Positions 54,064 through 63,528 of a stretch of DNA of 64,000 nucleotides are shown piece after piece. The DNA comes from AP-15 sp963814865 (GTDB lineage Bacteria; Pseudomonadota; Alphaproteobacteria; ATCC43930; CGMCC-115725): positions 310,001 to 374,000 of the forward strand of contig CAWFEN010000010.1 of the NCBI GenBank assembly GCA_963814865.1, read 5' to 3'. How positions within the stretch are numbered: the first letter of the stretch is position 1; the number at the start of each line of letters is the position of its first letter. Below the pieces are notes generated by a model. It made no database searches. It worked only from the letters and a program-made list of their open reading frames with translations, and was not told the DNA's origin. A program made the position numbers and the translations under genes.

Positions 54064-54469
54064 TCTACAATCGTCATGGCCGGACTTGTTCCGCGGCTGT
54101 CCGGTTCAGAAAGCGTTTCAATTTCAGAATGGTCGGCAGCGGCACCGACACGATCACAAGCTCCCCTTGCCCGGACTTGATCCGGGCATCCATGTCCTGA
54201 CGACCGCGAATGTCCGACTCAAAAGGCGTGGATGCCCACGGAACCAGTCCGTGGGCTGAAGGCCCACGGGTCGAGCCCGGCCACGGGGATTTGTGGCTGC
54301 GGCGATGCGTAACTATGCAACCCGATTCGCCGAACCGGACAGCCGTCGAAAAATCCGGTGCGGGGAAGTTGGGCCTCCCGGCGGCCGTTGCCGCGTTCTC
54401 CCGACAGCCTCTCGCCGTCGCGGGGATGACGGGGAACGGAAGCGGAGCGCCCGCGATGCTTCCGGTGCT
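54064..54469. repeat. Palindrome-rich intergenic stretch
   Basis: 406 bases without a supportable gene. TGCCCGGA at 54168-54175 pairs with TCCGGGCA at 54181-54188 around ACTTG, a form common in alphaproteobacterial dispersed repeats. GTCATGGCCGGACTTGTTCCG near 54077 is of the same kind. A further hairpin is formed by CCCACGG and CCGTGGG near 54236-54256. Nothing else is seen. Confidence 0.65.
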
Positions 54470-54793
54470 TCACCGGCGCTCGAACACCTCCTTGGCGACG
54501 AGCGCCGCCGTCATCGCCGCCGGCCAGCCGGCGTAGAAGGCGAGGTGGGTAATCAGCTCGCCGAGTTCTTGCTTGCTGAGGCCGTTGTCGAGGGCGCGGC
54601 CGAGATGGCCGACCAGCTGCTTTTCGCGGCCGAGCGCCACGAGGGTCGCGACCGTGATCAGGCTGCGGTCGCGCTTCGACAGGCCGGGACGCTCCCAGAC
54701 CTCGCCGTAGACAATTTTCTCGGCAAGCTCGATCAGCTTTGGCGCGATCGGCCGGATTTGTTCGCGGGCGGGCGAGGGCGGTGTTACGGGCAT
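54470..54793 (-). CDS. Carboxymuconolactone decarboxylase-like protein
   Basis: 107 residues from the ATG giving MPVTPPSPAREQIRPIAPKLIELAEKIVYGEVWERPGLSKRDRSLITVATLVALG (in parts). The signature REKQLVGHLGRALDNGLSKQELGELITHLAFYAGWPAAMTA carries the conserved His. The family includes 4-carboxymuconolactone decarboxylase and AhpD-like proteins. With no Cys pair here, an AhpD role is unlikely. It lies 25 bases past the MlrC-type gene and is probably cotranscribed. Confidence 0.88.
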   Translation of the reverse strand: MPVTPPSPAREQIRPIAPKLIELAEKIVYGEVWERPGLSKRDRSLITVATLVALGREKQLVGHLGRALDNGLSKQELGELITHLAFYAGWPAAMTAALVAKEVFERR

Positions 54794-54818
54794 GCGGATC
54801 TCCCCTGCGGGTTGCGGC

Positions 54819-56337
54819 CTAGGGCGCGTGCCACTCGACATTGTCGTCGAGCGGGATGACCGGGCGCGGCAGCCGCTGCCAGTCGAAGCGGCCGAGCATC
54901 GGCGAGGTCAGGCCGGGCAAATCGACCTCGACGACCTGGTCGGGGCCGAAGAACTCGTCGAAGCCGCCGCGGAAATGGCCGCGCGATTTGACCATGACCG
55001 AGCGCGCGGCGCCGATGTCGAGCCCCATCATCTCGAAAAAGACCGGGTCGGCGCATTGCACCCGGTGCGAGACGACGACGATGGTGATGCCGCCGACCTG
55101 CAGCGCCGCGCATGGCCCGAGCTCGACCCGCATGCCGGCATAAATGCCGCGCCGCCCGACGCAATCCCCGTCGGTCAAGGCCGCAACCGTCGCCGGGGCG
55201 GTGTAGGGCTCGGAGAAATTCGTCGTCTCCGCGCGGTTGAACCGCGCCTCGAATTGCAGCGCCGACCCCGAGACGATGCGCCTCGGCGGCGAGCGGCGGA
55301 TCGTAGAAGATGCCGAGCAGCGCACCCTCGACGCCGGCCTCGTGAAACGCGCGCAGCAGAAACACCGTGTTGCCGCGCCCGCCGCCGCCCGGATTGTCGG
55401 CGACATCGGCAAAGGCGAGCGCCGGCAGCGAGGGATCGCGCCCGGCCGCGAGCGCCCTGGCGACGGCCTCGTCGAGCGCGGTCAGCCGCGGATAAAACCG
55501 CGCGCGATTGGCCCAGCCGAACTCGGCGATCTCGCGGGCCAGCGCCTCGGCGGCCCGTTGGTCATGGCGCGCGGTCACCACCACCGAGAGACCGTTCTTC
55601 GCGGTGTCGGCAAAGGCGAAGCCGCCCATCACCGACACGTTCAGGATCTCGGGGGTCATCCGGCGCTGTCCGAGATCGATCATCTCGGCATAGGGGCCGG
55701 CGGCGGTCAGCATGGTCACCGTCGGCGGCACGATCGGCAGGCGGATGAAGGCGCTCTGCGGCCGCAGCCCGGCCAGCATCTCGCGGATCGCCGCGGCCGC
55801 CTCGGCGCCGCGCTCGCGCATGTCGAGATGCGGGTTGGTGCGATAGCCGATAAAGGCGTCGATCGACCGCACCATGCGTTCCGAGACGTTGGCGTGCAGG
55901 TCGAGCGTCGCCGCGATCGGCACATCGGCGCCGACGATCTCCCGCACCAGGGCAAAAAGCATCCCGTCGGGATCGTCCTCCTCGGTCGTCAGCGCGGCGC
56001 CGTGCGCGCAGATATAGACGGCATCGACCGGCAATGCCGCCTTGAGCCGGCGCGCGATGGTGTCGAGCAGCCCGGCGAAGAACCCGTGCTCGACCGGTCC
56101 GTTGGGCTCGGCCGCGGCAAATGCTGCGCCGATCGGGATCCACGGACCCGACGCGTCCATCGCCATGACGAAACCGGGCGTCTCTGCCAGCATGCGCGGC
56201 GCCGGCCGGCGCGCCTCGGCGACGATGTCGTCGCCCGCGAAACAGGTAAAGTGCGCCTTGGTCGCCGGCGGCGCGAATTTGTTGCACTCGATCGAGAAGC
56301 CGAGCAGCGCCACGCGGGACGGGGAGGGATCGGGCAT
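54819..56337 (-). CDS. MlrC/M81-family metallopeptidase-like protein, frameshifted
   Basis: MlrC of microcystin breakdown is the type member. Most homologues have unknown substrates. The N-terminal part (RVALLGFSIECNKFAPP, VDAVYICAHGAALTTEEDDPDG, and ATLDLHANVSERMVRSIDAFIGYRTNPHLDMRERG in parts) has the Glu, His and Asp of the metal site. The C-terminal domain (FEARFNRAETTNFSEPY, GITIVVVSHRVQCADPVFFEMMGLD) is in another frame. Removing one C from the run at 55266-55269 joins them and gives 505 residues, the family length. It lies 25 bases before the carboxymuconolactone gene. Confidence 0.85.
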
Positions 56338-56390
56338 CGCTGGTTACCGTCTCATGAAAGCGCCGGTCATCATCATCCCCGAACCGCCCG

Positions 56391-57317
56391 TCACGGCTCG
56401 GCCTTCTGCCAGCCCGGATCGGGGTCGTAGCTGGTCATCGCCGCGGCGATCGCCGCGGTTCGCGGACCGAAATTCTTCTGATAGACCTGCCCCTGATAAT
56501 TGACGATGAAGGTCATCACCCCGGAATCGCCGTATTGCGCCGGCCAGGCGACGAGCGCGAACCCGCCGATCATCCTGCCGCGCACGACATAGTCGAGCGC
56601 ACCGCCCGGCGCGTCCTTGCCCTGGGCCGTCAATACCTTGAAAAAATAGCCGTGATAAGGGATGCGGCCGCGCTGGTCGGCCGAGCGGCGATATCCCTCC
56701 TCCTGGGCTTCGGCCACCAGCGGTCCCATCGGGCTTTCCGGTTCCCCCGCCGCGGCCGGCCAATAGAGCCCGTCATGCTGCCCCGGCCGGCTCCGCAGCC
56801 GCTGGGCGTATTCGGCCATCTCGGCATGCTGCCGCATCCAGTCGGCGTAGTCGTTCTGCGCGTCGACATAGGCGAGCATCGTCTCGATCGTCGCCAGCTC
56901 GTTGCGCCCGATGCGCCGGTCGATGATCTGCTGCTCGCCGGCGGCGGTATCGAACACCCAGCGATCGCCGATCTTTCGCAGCGGGATCGGGGCCGGCCAG
57001 TCCTCCTTGCCGATGACGAGGACGGCGCTGCCCGCGCTCTGCTCGATATGGTGCGCCTCCTCATAGGCGGCGACGAAACGCGCGCGCCCATTGCGGTCGG
57101 CGACCGGGTCGCCCGAGCTCAGCAGCCGGCCGGAGCCCGGTCCGAATATCGCCTCCAGGCCGCGTATATTGTCGGCGCCGAGGTCGGCAATGACCGCCGC
57201 CACCGCCGCGTCCGGCGAGGAAAAGCCTTTTTGCGCCGTCGCTTCCATGGCATCCGCCGAAATCGTCAACGCGGCGAAGACCAGCAGAGCCGAGAGCATG
57301 TTGCCGGGTTTCCACAT
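56391..57317 (-). CDS. DUF2950 protein, exported
   Basis: 308 residues from the ATG giving MWKPGNMLSALLVFAALTISADAMEA, a signal peptide. The rest (FSSPDAAVAAVIADLGADN, PPLRKIGDRW read as IPLRKIGDRWVFDTAAGEQQI, NELATIETMLAYVDAQNDYA, IPYHGYFFKVLTAQGKDAPGGA) matches the DUF2950 family, which is of unknown function and is often beside DUF3300. The DUF3300 gene lies 10 bases upstream, so they share a transcript. A periplasmic role is suggested by the signal peptide. Confidence 0.85.
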   Translation of the reverse strand: MWKPGNMLSALLVFAALTISADAMEATAQKGFSSPDAAVAAVIADLGADNIRGLEAIFGPGSGRLLSSGDPVADRNGRARFVAAYEEAHHIEQSAGSAVLVIGKEDWPAPIPLRKIGDRWVFDTAAGEQQIIDRRIGRNELATIETMLAYVDAQNDYADWMRQHAEMAEYAQRLRSRPGQHDGLYWPAAAGEPESPMGPLVAEAQEEGYRRSADQRGRIPYHGYFFKVLTAQGKDAPGGALDYVVRGRMIGGFALVAWPAQYGDSGVMTFIVNYQGQVYQKNFGPRTAAIAAAMTSYDPDPGWQKAEP

Positions 57318-57327
57318 GGATCGTCCC

Positions 57328-58617
57328 TCAGCGTCGTCCCCCGCCGCCGCGAGAGCCGCCACCCCCGCCGCCTGTGCGCACCGCGCCGGCGCCGCGCGCC
57401 CCGCCGGAATTCCCCATCTGAGCCCGGCTCGCCTGGCCGCGGGCCTGAGCGGCGCGAGCCTGAGTGCCGTTTCCCGGGTTGAACGCGGCGGGCCGCGCCG
57501 CAGTCCCCGCGCCGCGCACCACATCGGGCGTCCGGGCGGCGGCAGGGCGCGCCGCAGCCTCTGCGCCGCGCCGCGCATTTGGCGTCCGAGCGGCAGCAGC
57601 GCCGGCGCCGGGCCGCGTCCCAGCCGCCGCTCCGCGAACTACATTCGGCGTTCGGGCCACGGCGGCGGGCCGCGCTTCAAAGCCGCGAAATTCCTGTCGC
57701 GCCGCCGCGCCGGTGCGCTGCTGGCCGAAACGCTGGCGCGTCGCCGCGTCGCGATAGGCGACACCTTCCCGATGCGCCGGATCGTGCCGCCACGTATTCG
57801 AGGTGATCGCGGTGCGATTGACGTTGATCTGGTTGAACCGATTCACATTGACGTTGACCGTGCCGCCGCGCCAGTTCGGGCTGCACCAGCCCCACAATCC
57901 CCGCGAGATCGCCACCCCGGCGCCGAAGCCGATGCCGACCGCCAGCCCGACACCGAAGCCATAGCCCACCGGCGGCGGATAGTAATAGGGCGGATAGGCC
58001 GGGTAGGGCCACGGGCCATAGACGATCGAGGGATCGTAGGCCGGCACATAAACGACGTCCGGGTTGGCCGGGGCGATGACGATCGCCGGTCCTTGCGTCG
58101 TCACATTCTGCTGCGGCGACGAGGCGAGCTTGCCGGCCGATTGCGCGCGCTGGCGCAGCCGCTGGACCGAGGCGAAGCAGTCCTGCGGTTGCGCCAGAAA
58201 GGCGTCGCCGAGCTTCTGCGTCCATTCGAGCTGATCGGACATCGTCTTCAGCACGCTCGGAAACGGCACCAGCGACTTGACGCTCGGGTCCCAGGGCTGC
58301 GCCTGCAGCGCCTGGGTCAGCGCATCGCCCTTGAGCGCCGCATTCCGGGGATCGGCGACCCATCGCGCCGCCATCACGATTTCAAGCGGATAGGTCGCTG
58401 CGGTCAGCACCTGGGCCAGGAGATCGTCCGGATAGAGCGCGATCGGCGCGATCAGCTGGTCGAGCTGCGCGGTGCTGAACGCAGCTGCTGCAGCGGGCGG
58501 CGTGGCGGCTGCAGCGGGCGGCAAGGGGGCCACGGCGGGCGGCGCCTGGGCCAAGCTCTCCGGCATCGGGCCGAGCGTTAGCGACAGCAGAAATGCCAGC
58601 GCCAGCGCCGCACGCAT
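57328..58617 (-). CDS. DUF3300 protein, exported, low-complexity C-terminus
   Basis: 429 residues from the ATG giving MRAALALAFLLSLTLGPMPESLAQA, a signal peptide. The domain FSTAQLDQLIAPIALYPDDLLAQVLTAATYPLEIVMAARW (in parts), NAALKGDALTQALQAQPWDPSVKSLVPFP marks DUF3300. A Pro/Tyr stretch (PYPAYPPYYYPPPVGYGFG) and an Ala/Arg/Gly-rich tail ending GGGGRR follow. It precedes the DUF2950 gene by 10 bases, a known pairing of unknown function. The tail is biased and may be disordered. Confidence 0.88.
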   Translation of the reverse strand: MRAALALAFLLSLTLGPMPESLAQAPPAVAPLPPAAAATPPAAAAAFSTAQLDQLIAPIALYPDDLLAQVLTAATYPLEIVMAARWVADPRNAALKGDALTQALQAQPWDPSVKSLVPFPSVLKTMSDQLEWTQKLGDAFLAQPQDCFASVQRLRQRAQSAGKLASSPQQNVTTQGPAIVIAPANPDVVYVPAYDPSIVYGPWPYPAYPPYYYPPPVGYGFGVGLAVGIGFGAGVAISRGLWGWCSPNWRGGTVNVNVNRFNQINVNRTAITSNTWRHDPAHREGVAYRDAATRQRFGQQRTGAAARQEFRGFEARPAAVARTPNVVRGAAAGTRPGAGAAAARTPNARRGAEAAARPAAARTPDVVRGAGTAARPAAFNPGNGTQARAAQARGQASRAQMGNSGGARGAGAVRTGGGGGGSRGGGGRR

Positions 58618-58643
58618 CGGCCTCGTCCCCGTGGCGTCGCGGC

Positions 58644-59468
58644 TCACCAGCCGCCGTCGACGCCGATCGCCTGGCCGGTCACAAAGGCCGCCTGGTCCGA
58701 AGCGAGGAAGGCGATCATCGCCGCCACCTCGTCGGGGCTGCCGAAACGGCCGACCGGGATCGCCTTCGACCGCTCGGCGAAACCGATTTCGAGGTCGTCG
58801 CCATACTCGCGCCGGTTGGTGCTGATCGCCCGCGAGGTGCGGATCGGACCGGGGCAGACGGCATTGACCGTAATCCCGAACGGCGCCAGATCAAGCGCCA
58901 GGGATTTGGTGAAGCCGACGATCGCGGCCTTGGACGCGGCATAGGTTGCACGGTTTCGTCCGGGCCGGAACGCCGCCTTCGACGACACGCTGACGATGCG
59001 GCCCCAGCGCGCCTTGCGCATCGCCGGCACCGCCGCGCGCGACATCAGAAAGCAGCCGCGGGCGTTGACCCCCATCGTGCGCTCCCATGCTTCGAGCGGC
59101 ACATCCTCGATCTCGTTGCGGTCGGCGCCCTGTGGCGCGCCGGCATTGTTGACGAGAACGTCGAGCCGGCCATAGCGGCTCAGCACCTCCTCGACCATTC
59201 GTCCGGCATCGGCCTCGACGCCGACATCGCCCAAGGTAGAGGACGCGATCCGGCCGCTCCGCACGATCTCCTCGACGAGGCTGTCGACCCCGCCCCAGGA
59301 GGCATCGATATCGCCCTGGACGTTGTGCTCGTTGGCCACCCCGGTCGCCACGACATCGGAGACGACGACCGTCATCCCGGCAGCAGCGAGCGCCAGCGCC
59401 GTCGAATTGCCGATGCCGACCGGTTTGCCGCAACCCGTGATCAGCGCAACGCATGCAGAGCTCGGCAT
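58644..59468 (-). CDS. Short-chain dehydrogenase/reductase
   Basis: 274 residues from the ATG at 59468. The NAD(P) site reads VALITGCGKPVGIGNSTALALAAAG. VLVNNAGAPQG and the Ser in IVSVSSKAAF lead to the catalytic YAASKAAIVGF. ITVNAVCPGPIRTSRA and the closing FVTGQAIGVDGGW are classic. The cofactor loop is GCGKPVGIG, with extra residues against the common TGxxxGIG. It probably reduces or oxidises a hydroxyl on an unknown substrate. It is 26 bases upstream of DUF3300 on the same strand, and divergent from the carboxypeptidase gene across 146 bases. Confidence 0.9.
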   Translation of the reverse strand: MPSSACVALITGCGKPVGIGNSTALALAAAGMTVVVSDVVATGVANEHNVQGDIDASWGGVDSLVEEIVRSGRIASSTLGDVGVEADAGRMVEEVLSRYGRLDVLVNNAGAPQGADRNEIEDVPLEAWERTMGVNARGCFLMSRAAVPAMRKARWGRIVSVSSKAAFRPGRNRATYAASKAAIVGFTKSLALDLAPFGITVNAVCPGPIRTSRAISTNRREYGDDLEIGFAERSKAIPVGRFGSPDEVAAMIAFLASDQAAFVTGQAIGVDGGW

Positions 59469-59614
59469 CGGATCCTCTCTTTGAACAAGCCTCGGCAACC
59501 GTGCCAACGGTGGCAGTATTCACTCTTCGCAGGCCCGTGTAACCTGGAAACCATCCGGCCAAGACCGTGCCCGGCGATGGCGTTCCCGCGTTCCAAAGGG
59601 TTTCGAGGCGCCCG

Positions 59615-61112
59615 ATGACCAAGCTGGCTGCGATCCTCTGCCTGCTGCTGGCGGCGTTCGCCGTCGTCGGCGCACAGGCCGAGGAGAACCCGGTTGGCGC
59701 GCTGCCGGCGCGGGTGGCGACCCACCACGCGATCGCGCTCGCCGACCGCCGCCTCGGCTATGATGCGATCGCCGAGACGTTCGGGATAGCCGACAAACAA
59801 GGGACGACGACCGCCTCGATCTTCACGATTTCCTATCTCGGCGACACGGCGCCGGGCGCGACGCGACCGGTCAGCTTCGTCTTCAACGGCGGACCGGGCG
59901 CCGCCTCGGTGTTTCTGCATCTCGGCGCGCTCGGGCCGCGGATCATGGCGACGCCGCCTGACGGCGCTGCGCCGAGCCCGCCGGTCCGCCTCGTCGACAA
60001 CCCGGCGACCTGGCTCGCCTTCACCGATCTCGTCTTCATCGACCCGGTCGGTACCGGCTTCAGCCGCGGCTTGGGCAAGGGCGAAAACCCGGACAAGCCG
60101 TTCTTCGACGTGCATGCCGACCTCGCCTCGCTCGGCGCGGTCGTCCGGCTGTGGCTGACCCGGCACCAGCGCTGGACCTCGCCGATCTATCTCGTCGGCG
60201 AAAGCTATGGCGGGTTTCGGGCCGCCGCGCTGGCGCGGGCCTTGCCGCGCGATATCGATGTGACCGTCAGCGGGCTCGTTCTGATCTCGCCGGCGCTCGA
60301 CCTCTCGGCGCTGAACCCGGGCGAGCGCGATCTGCTGGCCGCCGCGTTTTTTCTGCCCTCCTATGCCGCCACCGCCGCAGCGCTGCGCGGGCCGCGGGCG
60401 GGCGGCGATCTCGCGGCGGTCGAACATTTCGCCCTCTCCGATTATCTCGTCGGCCTTGCCGGCGTTGCCGGCCAGCCGCCTGCGGACGATCCCTTCATCG
60501 CCAAGAGTCGCCAAGATCATCGGGCTTCCCGAGGACATCGTGCGCCGCTACCGCGGCCGCGTCCCGCGCCGTGTCTTCGCCCGCGAGATCCTGCGCGCCA
60601 GGGGTGAGGCGGTCAGCCTCTATGACGGCACGATCGCGCGGCCGGCGCCCGCCGGCGAACAGCACGATGACGCCGGCGACCCGCTGCTGCAGCCGGCCGC
60701 CGCCGATTTCGGCGCCGCGTTCAACGCCTATGCGGCCGACGCGCTCGGCTACCGTACCGAACTCCCCTACCTCGTTCTCGCTCCCGACGTGTCGCGGGAG
60801 TGGGACTGGCAGGGCGAACGCCGGGAGGGTGGACCCGGCCTGGCGATGACCGCGCTCGAGACGGCGCTGCTCCAGCATCCGGGCACCAAGGTACTGATCG
60901 CCAACGGGCGCTATGATCTGGTGACGCCGTATCTCGCCTCGCGCTGGCTGGTTGACCAGCTGCAGGTTCCACAAGCGGTGCGTGCACAAATCCGCCTGCG
61001 TGTCTACGCCGGCGGGCACATGATGTATCTGCGGCCGGATTCGCGTGCGGCCTTGGCCCACGACGCGGCCTCGATCTATGCCGCACCCGGCGCCGGCCCG
61101 CCTTCGCAATGA
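59615..61112 (+). CDS. Serine carboxypeptidase (S10 family), exported, frameshifted
   Basis: S10 enzymes remove C-terminal residues from peptides at acid pH. From the ATG at 59615 a signal peptide (MTKLAAILCLLLAAFAVVGAQA) leads to PVSFVFNGGPGAASVFLHLGALGPR and the nucleophile region YLVGESYGGFRA near residue 196. The frame shifts after DDPFIA. The rest has KVLIANGRYDLVTPYLASRW with Asp and YAGGHMMYLRPDSR with His. Removing one A at 60503-60504 joins them as DDPFIARVAKIIGLPED and gives 498 residues. All three catalytic residues are then in place. The stop overlaps the next gene's ATG by four bases. Confidence 0.88.
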
Positions 61113-61894
61113 CGCCGAGGCCCGTCGGCAGCCTGCACGGAAAGCGCAAGGGTCGGCCGCACGAACGCGCGCTGTTGCGCATCTGCGGGCTCGCGGCCGT
61201 CACCGCCTTGTTCGAGACCGATCCCGGCCGCGTCGAGCGGCTGTTTTTCGAGGCGCGGCTGAGCGGCGAGATGGGCAATTTCTGTGCCGCGCTCGCCCGC
61301 GCCCGCAAGCCCTACCGCCAGGTCGATCCGGCCGAACTGGGACGCATCGCCGGCACCGTGCTGCACGGCGGCGTGGCTGCCATCGCCCGCCCGCGCCCGC
61401 TGCTCGCGCTCGATCCCTTGGCGGCGCCGGCCTGGGCGCGGGACGGTCGGCTGCTGCTGGTCCTCGACGGCGTCGGCAATCCGCACAATCTCGGCGCCAT
61501 CGCCCGCAGCGCCGCCTTTTTCGGGCTGCCGCGGATCGTGCTCGCCGACCGTCCGGAACAGGCGCTGCCCTCGGATGCGAGCTACCGCGTTGCCGAAGGC
61601 GGGCTCGAACATTTGACGCTGTACCAGGCGCCGCTGCCGGCCGCGCTGGGCGCGCTGCGGTCGGCCTATCATGTCGCCGGCGCCGCCCTCGGCCGCGGCG
61701 CGCCGGCAGTCGAGCGGGCGGACGCAAAGCCGCCGGCGCTGGTGCTCGGCAACGAGGAGACGGGTCTCGGCGCCGCCACCCTCGCCGCCTGCGACGAGAT
61801 CGTCACCATCCCTGGCAGCGGGCAGGTCCAGTCGCTCAACGTCGCCGCCGCGGCGGCGATCCTGATATATAGGCTGACCAACGGGCGGACTTGA
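61109..61894 (+). CDS. TrmH (SpoU) family RNA 2'-O-methyltransferase
   Basis: 261 residues. The three SPOUT motifs are clear: GVGNPHNLGAIARSAAFFG (motif 1), ALVLGNEETGL (motif 2, knot) and IPGSGQVQSLNVAAAAAI (motif 3). An N-terminal domain (LLRICGLAAVTALFETDPGRVERLF) is of the substrate-binding type. It methylates a ribose in tRNA or rRNA. Which base is unknown. ATGA overlap with the carboxypeptidase suggests coupled translation, although the two functions are unrelated. Confidence 0.93.
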   Translation: MTPRPVGSLHGKRKGRPHERALLRICGLAAVTALFETDPGRVERLFFEARLSGEMGNFCAALARARKPYRQVDPAELGRIAGTVLHGGVAAIARPRPLLALDPLAAPAWARDGRLLLVLDGVGNPHNLGAIARSAAFFGLPRIVLADRPEQALPSDASYRVAEGGLEHLTLYQAPLPAALGALRSAYHVAGAALGRGAPAVERADAKPPALVLGNEETGLGAATLAACDEIVTIPGSGQVQSLNVAAAAAILIYRLTNGRT

Positions 61895-61918
61895 TGCGCC
61901 GCTTTGGGCCGATCCGGG

Positions 61919-63451
61919 CTACACCGGTCCCGGCAAGCGCGTCTCCTTCCGAGTTGACAGACGGATCGCGCGCAAACCGGCAGGGACTGCCGCGGCCGGC
62001 AGCAATGAGAACACCAGGAAAACCCAGAACACGCCTCGCATCACGCCGTCGGCGCCAAGCGCGGGATCGGCAAAGCCGCCCAGGTTGGCGACCGTCCCGG
62101 CGAAGGCGGAAGCAACAGCCTGTGCAATCAGTTGCAATGTCGAGATGAACGCTCCCGTCAGATCGCGCTCCCTTTCCTTTGCGGATGCGATCATCAGGCT
62201 TGCGAGATGCGCCCAAGCGAGCCCGACCCCCGCCCCGACCGGGACCAAGGTCGCCGCCACCAGCGCCAGTGAGCCGGTGTTCAGCGTCCATGCCGTCAGA
62301 ATCAAGCCGGCCGCCTCGAGAACCGGACCGCAAACGATAAATGCCCGAGCCTTCGCGGGTCCGGCCGACGCACCCGCGAACGCCGCGAGGGTCCAGGATA
62401 CGGCCACAACCGCATTCAAATATCCGCCCGCGATGGGAGCGTGGTGGCCAACTTCCGTGATCACATACGGCACGTAAAACGCGGCCGTCGTGCTGCCCGC
62501 CATCAAAGCCATGACCAGCGAGACCGCGCCCAAGGTAACGCGTGGATTGAACGCTCCCGTCGGCAGCAGCCGCGAACCCCCGGCACCGGGATCTATGGTT
62601 CCATCAATGCGCAGCATTGCCGCCAGCAGCACGATTCCGGCAATCATCCCGCACCCGCCGGCCAGCGCCCGACCCGACGCTCCGCCGAGCGCCATCGCCA
62701 TGACCGCGACGCCGAGCAGCGCCAGGCGACCGAAACCGATCTTGGCGGCGGCTCCGGCGCGGATCGGCCTGTCACCGCGATGCGGCAGCCTGGTCCGCTC
62801 GGCGATGGTCGCCACCGCCGCGGCGATCGGGACATCGATCCAGAAGGCCCAGCGCCACAGGCCCCATCCGGCAAGGATACCGCCGAGGAGCGGTCCGCTG
62901 AGAGCGCCGACGCTCCAAATCCCGGACACCACCGTGATTGCCCTTGTATGCAGAGCTGCCGGAAAGACCCGTCGGATCGTCGTATAGGCGAGGGCCGTCA
63001 GCAATCCGCCGCCCAATCCCTGGAGGAACCGCCCGGCCAGGAACAGGCCAATGCCGGGTGCTGTCGCACAAGCAGCACTTCCGCCGGCAAAGAGCAGCAG
63101 GCTGATGCGGTAGGCATCGCGAAGGCCGCGGGAAACCGCCAGCGGCGCGGCGAAGGCGGCACCCCATATCGCGCCGACAAAGGCCACCGTGACGGTCCAG
63201 GCAAACAGGCGCAGGCCGCCGATTTCGGCCACCGCCGGCGGCAGCACGGTGGCAACGACCCGCAACGAAAGCGCGTGCATCAAGACGCCGCCGGTGAGCA
63301 CCACAAGCGGACCGGCATTGCCTCCGCCGAACAGGGCACCCCAACCGCCGGGGGTGTCATGATCGCCGGCAGGATCGACCGCATTGCCGGCGCCGTCACC
63401 GGGCTCATTCGGGGCCATCCGATGCCCTTTGGCTGCTGCATTTACAGCCAT
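61919..63451 (-). CDS. MFS transporter (DHA2-like, 14-helix type possible)
   Basis: 510 residues from the ATG at 63451 (an ATG at 63418 is possible). About 12-14 hydrophobic helices begin after 45 residues: VVLTGGVLMHALSLRVVATVLPP, GAIWGAAFAAPLAV, GRFLQGLGGGLLTALAYTTIRRVFP (motif C region), GALSGPLLGGILAGWGLWRWAFWIDVPIA (in parts) matches the drug-efflux subgroup DHA2. It exports toxic or signalling compounds by proton exchange. It is divergent from a LysR gene across 77 bases, which probably controls it. Confidence 0.9.
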   Translation of the reverse strand: MAVNAAAKGHRMAPNEPGDGAGNAVDPAGDHDTPGGWGALFGGGNAGPLVVLTGGVLMHALSLRVVATVLPPAVAEIGGLRLFAWTVTVAFVGAIWGAAFAAPLAVSRGLRDAYRISLLLFAGGSAACATAPGIGLFLAGRFLQGLGGGLLTALAYTTIRRVFPAALHTRAITVVSGIWSVGALSGPLLGGILAGWGLWRWAFWIDVPIAAAVATIAERTRLPHRGDRPIRAGAAAKIGFGRLALLGVAVMAMALGGASGRALAGGCGMIAGIVLLAAMLRIDGTIDPGAGGSRLLPTGAFNPRVTLGAVSLVMALMAGSTTAAFYVPYVITEVGHHAPIAGGYLNAVVAVSWTLAAFAGASAGPAKARAFIVCGPVLEAAGLILTAWTLNTGSLALVAATLVPVGAGVGLAWAHLASLMIASAKERERDLTGAFISTLQLIAQAVASAFAGTVANLGGFADPALGADGVMRGVFWVFLVFSLLPAAAVPAGLRAIRLSTRKETRLPGPV

Positions 63452-63465
63452 AATGCTAGGTTCCC

Positions 63466-63480
63466 AGCAGGAAGCCTGCT
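63466..63480. promoter_or_regulatory. Candidate operator between MFS and LysR genes
   Basis: AGCAGG at 63466-63471 and CCTGCT at 63475-63480 form a 6-3-6 palindrome in the 77-base divergent gap. LysR-type proteins bind such dyads, typically with a T-N11-A core. This is a position-based suggestion only. Confidence 0.35.
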
Positions 63481-63528
63481 AATGGTCACTCCTCACTCAT
63501 GTATGAACAGAGATCATGCGAGGCGCCG

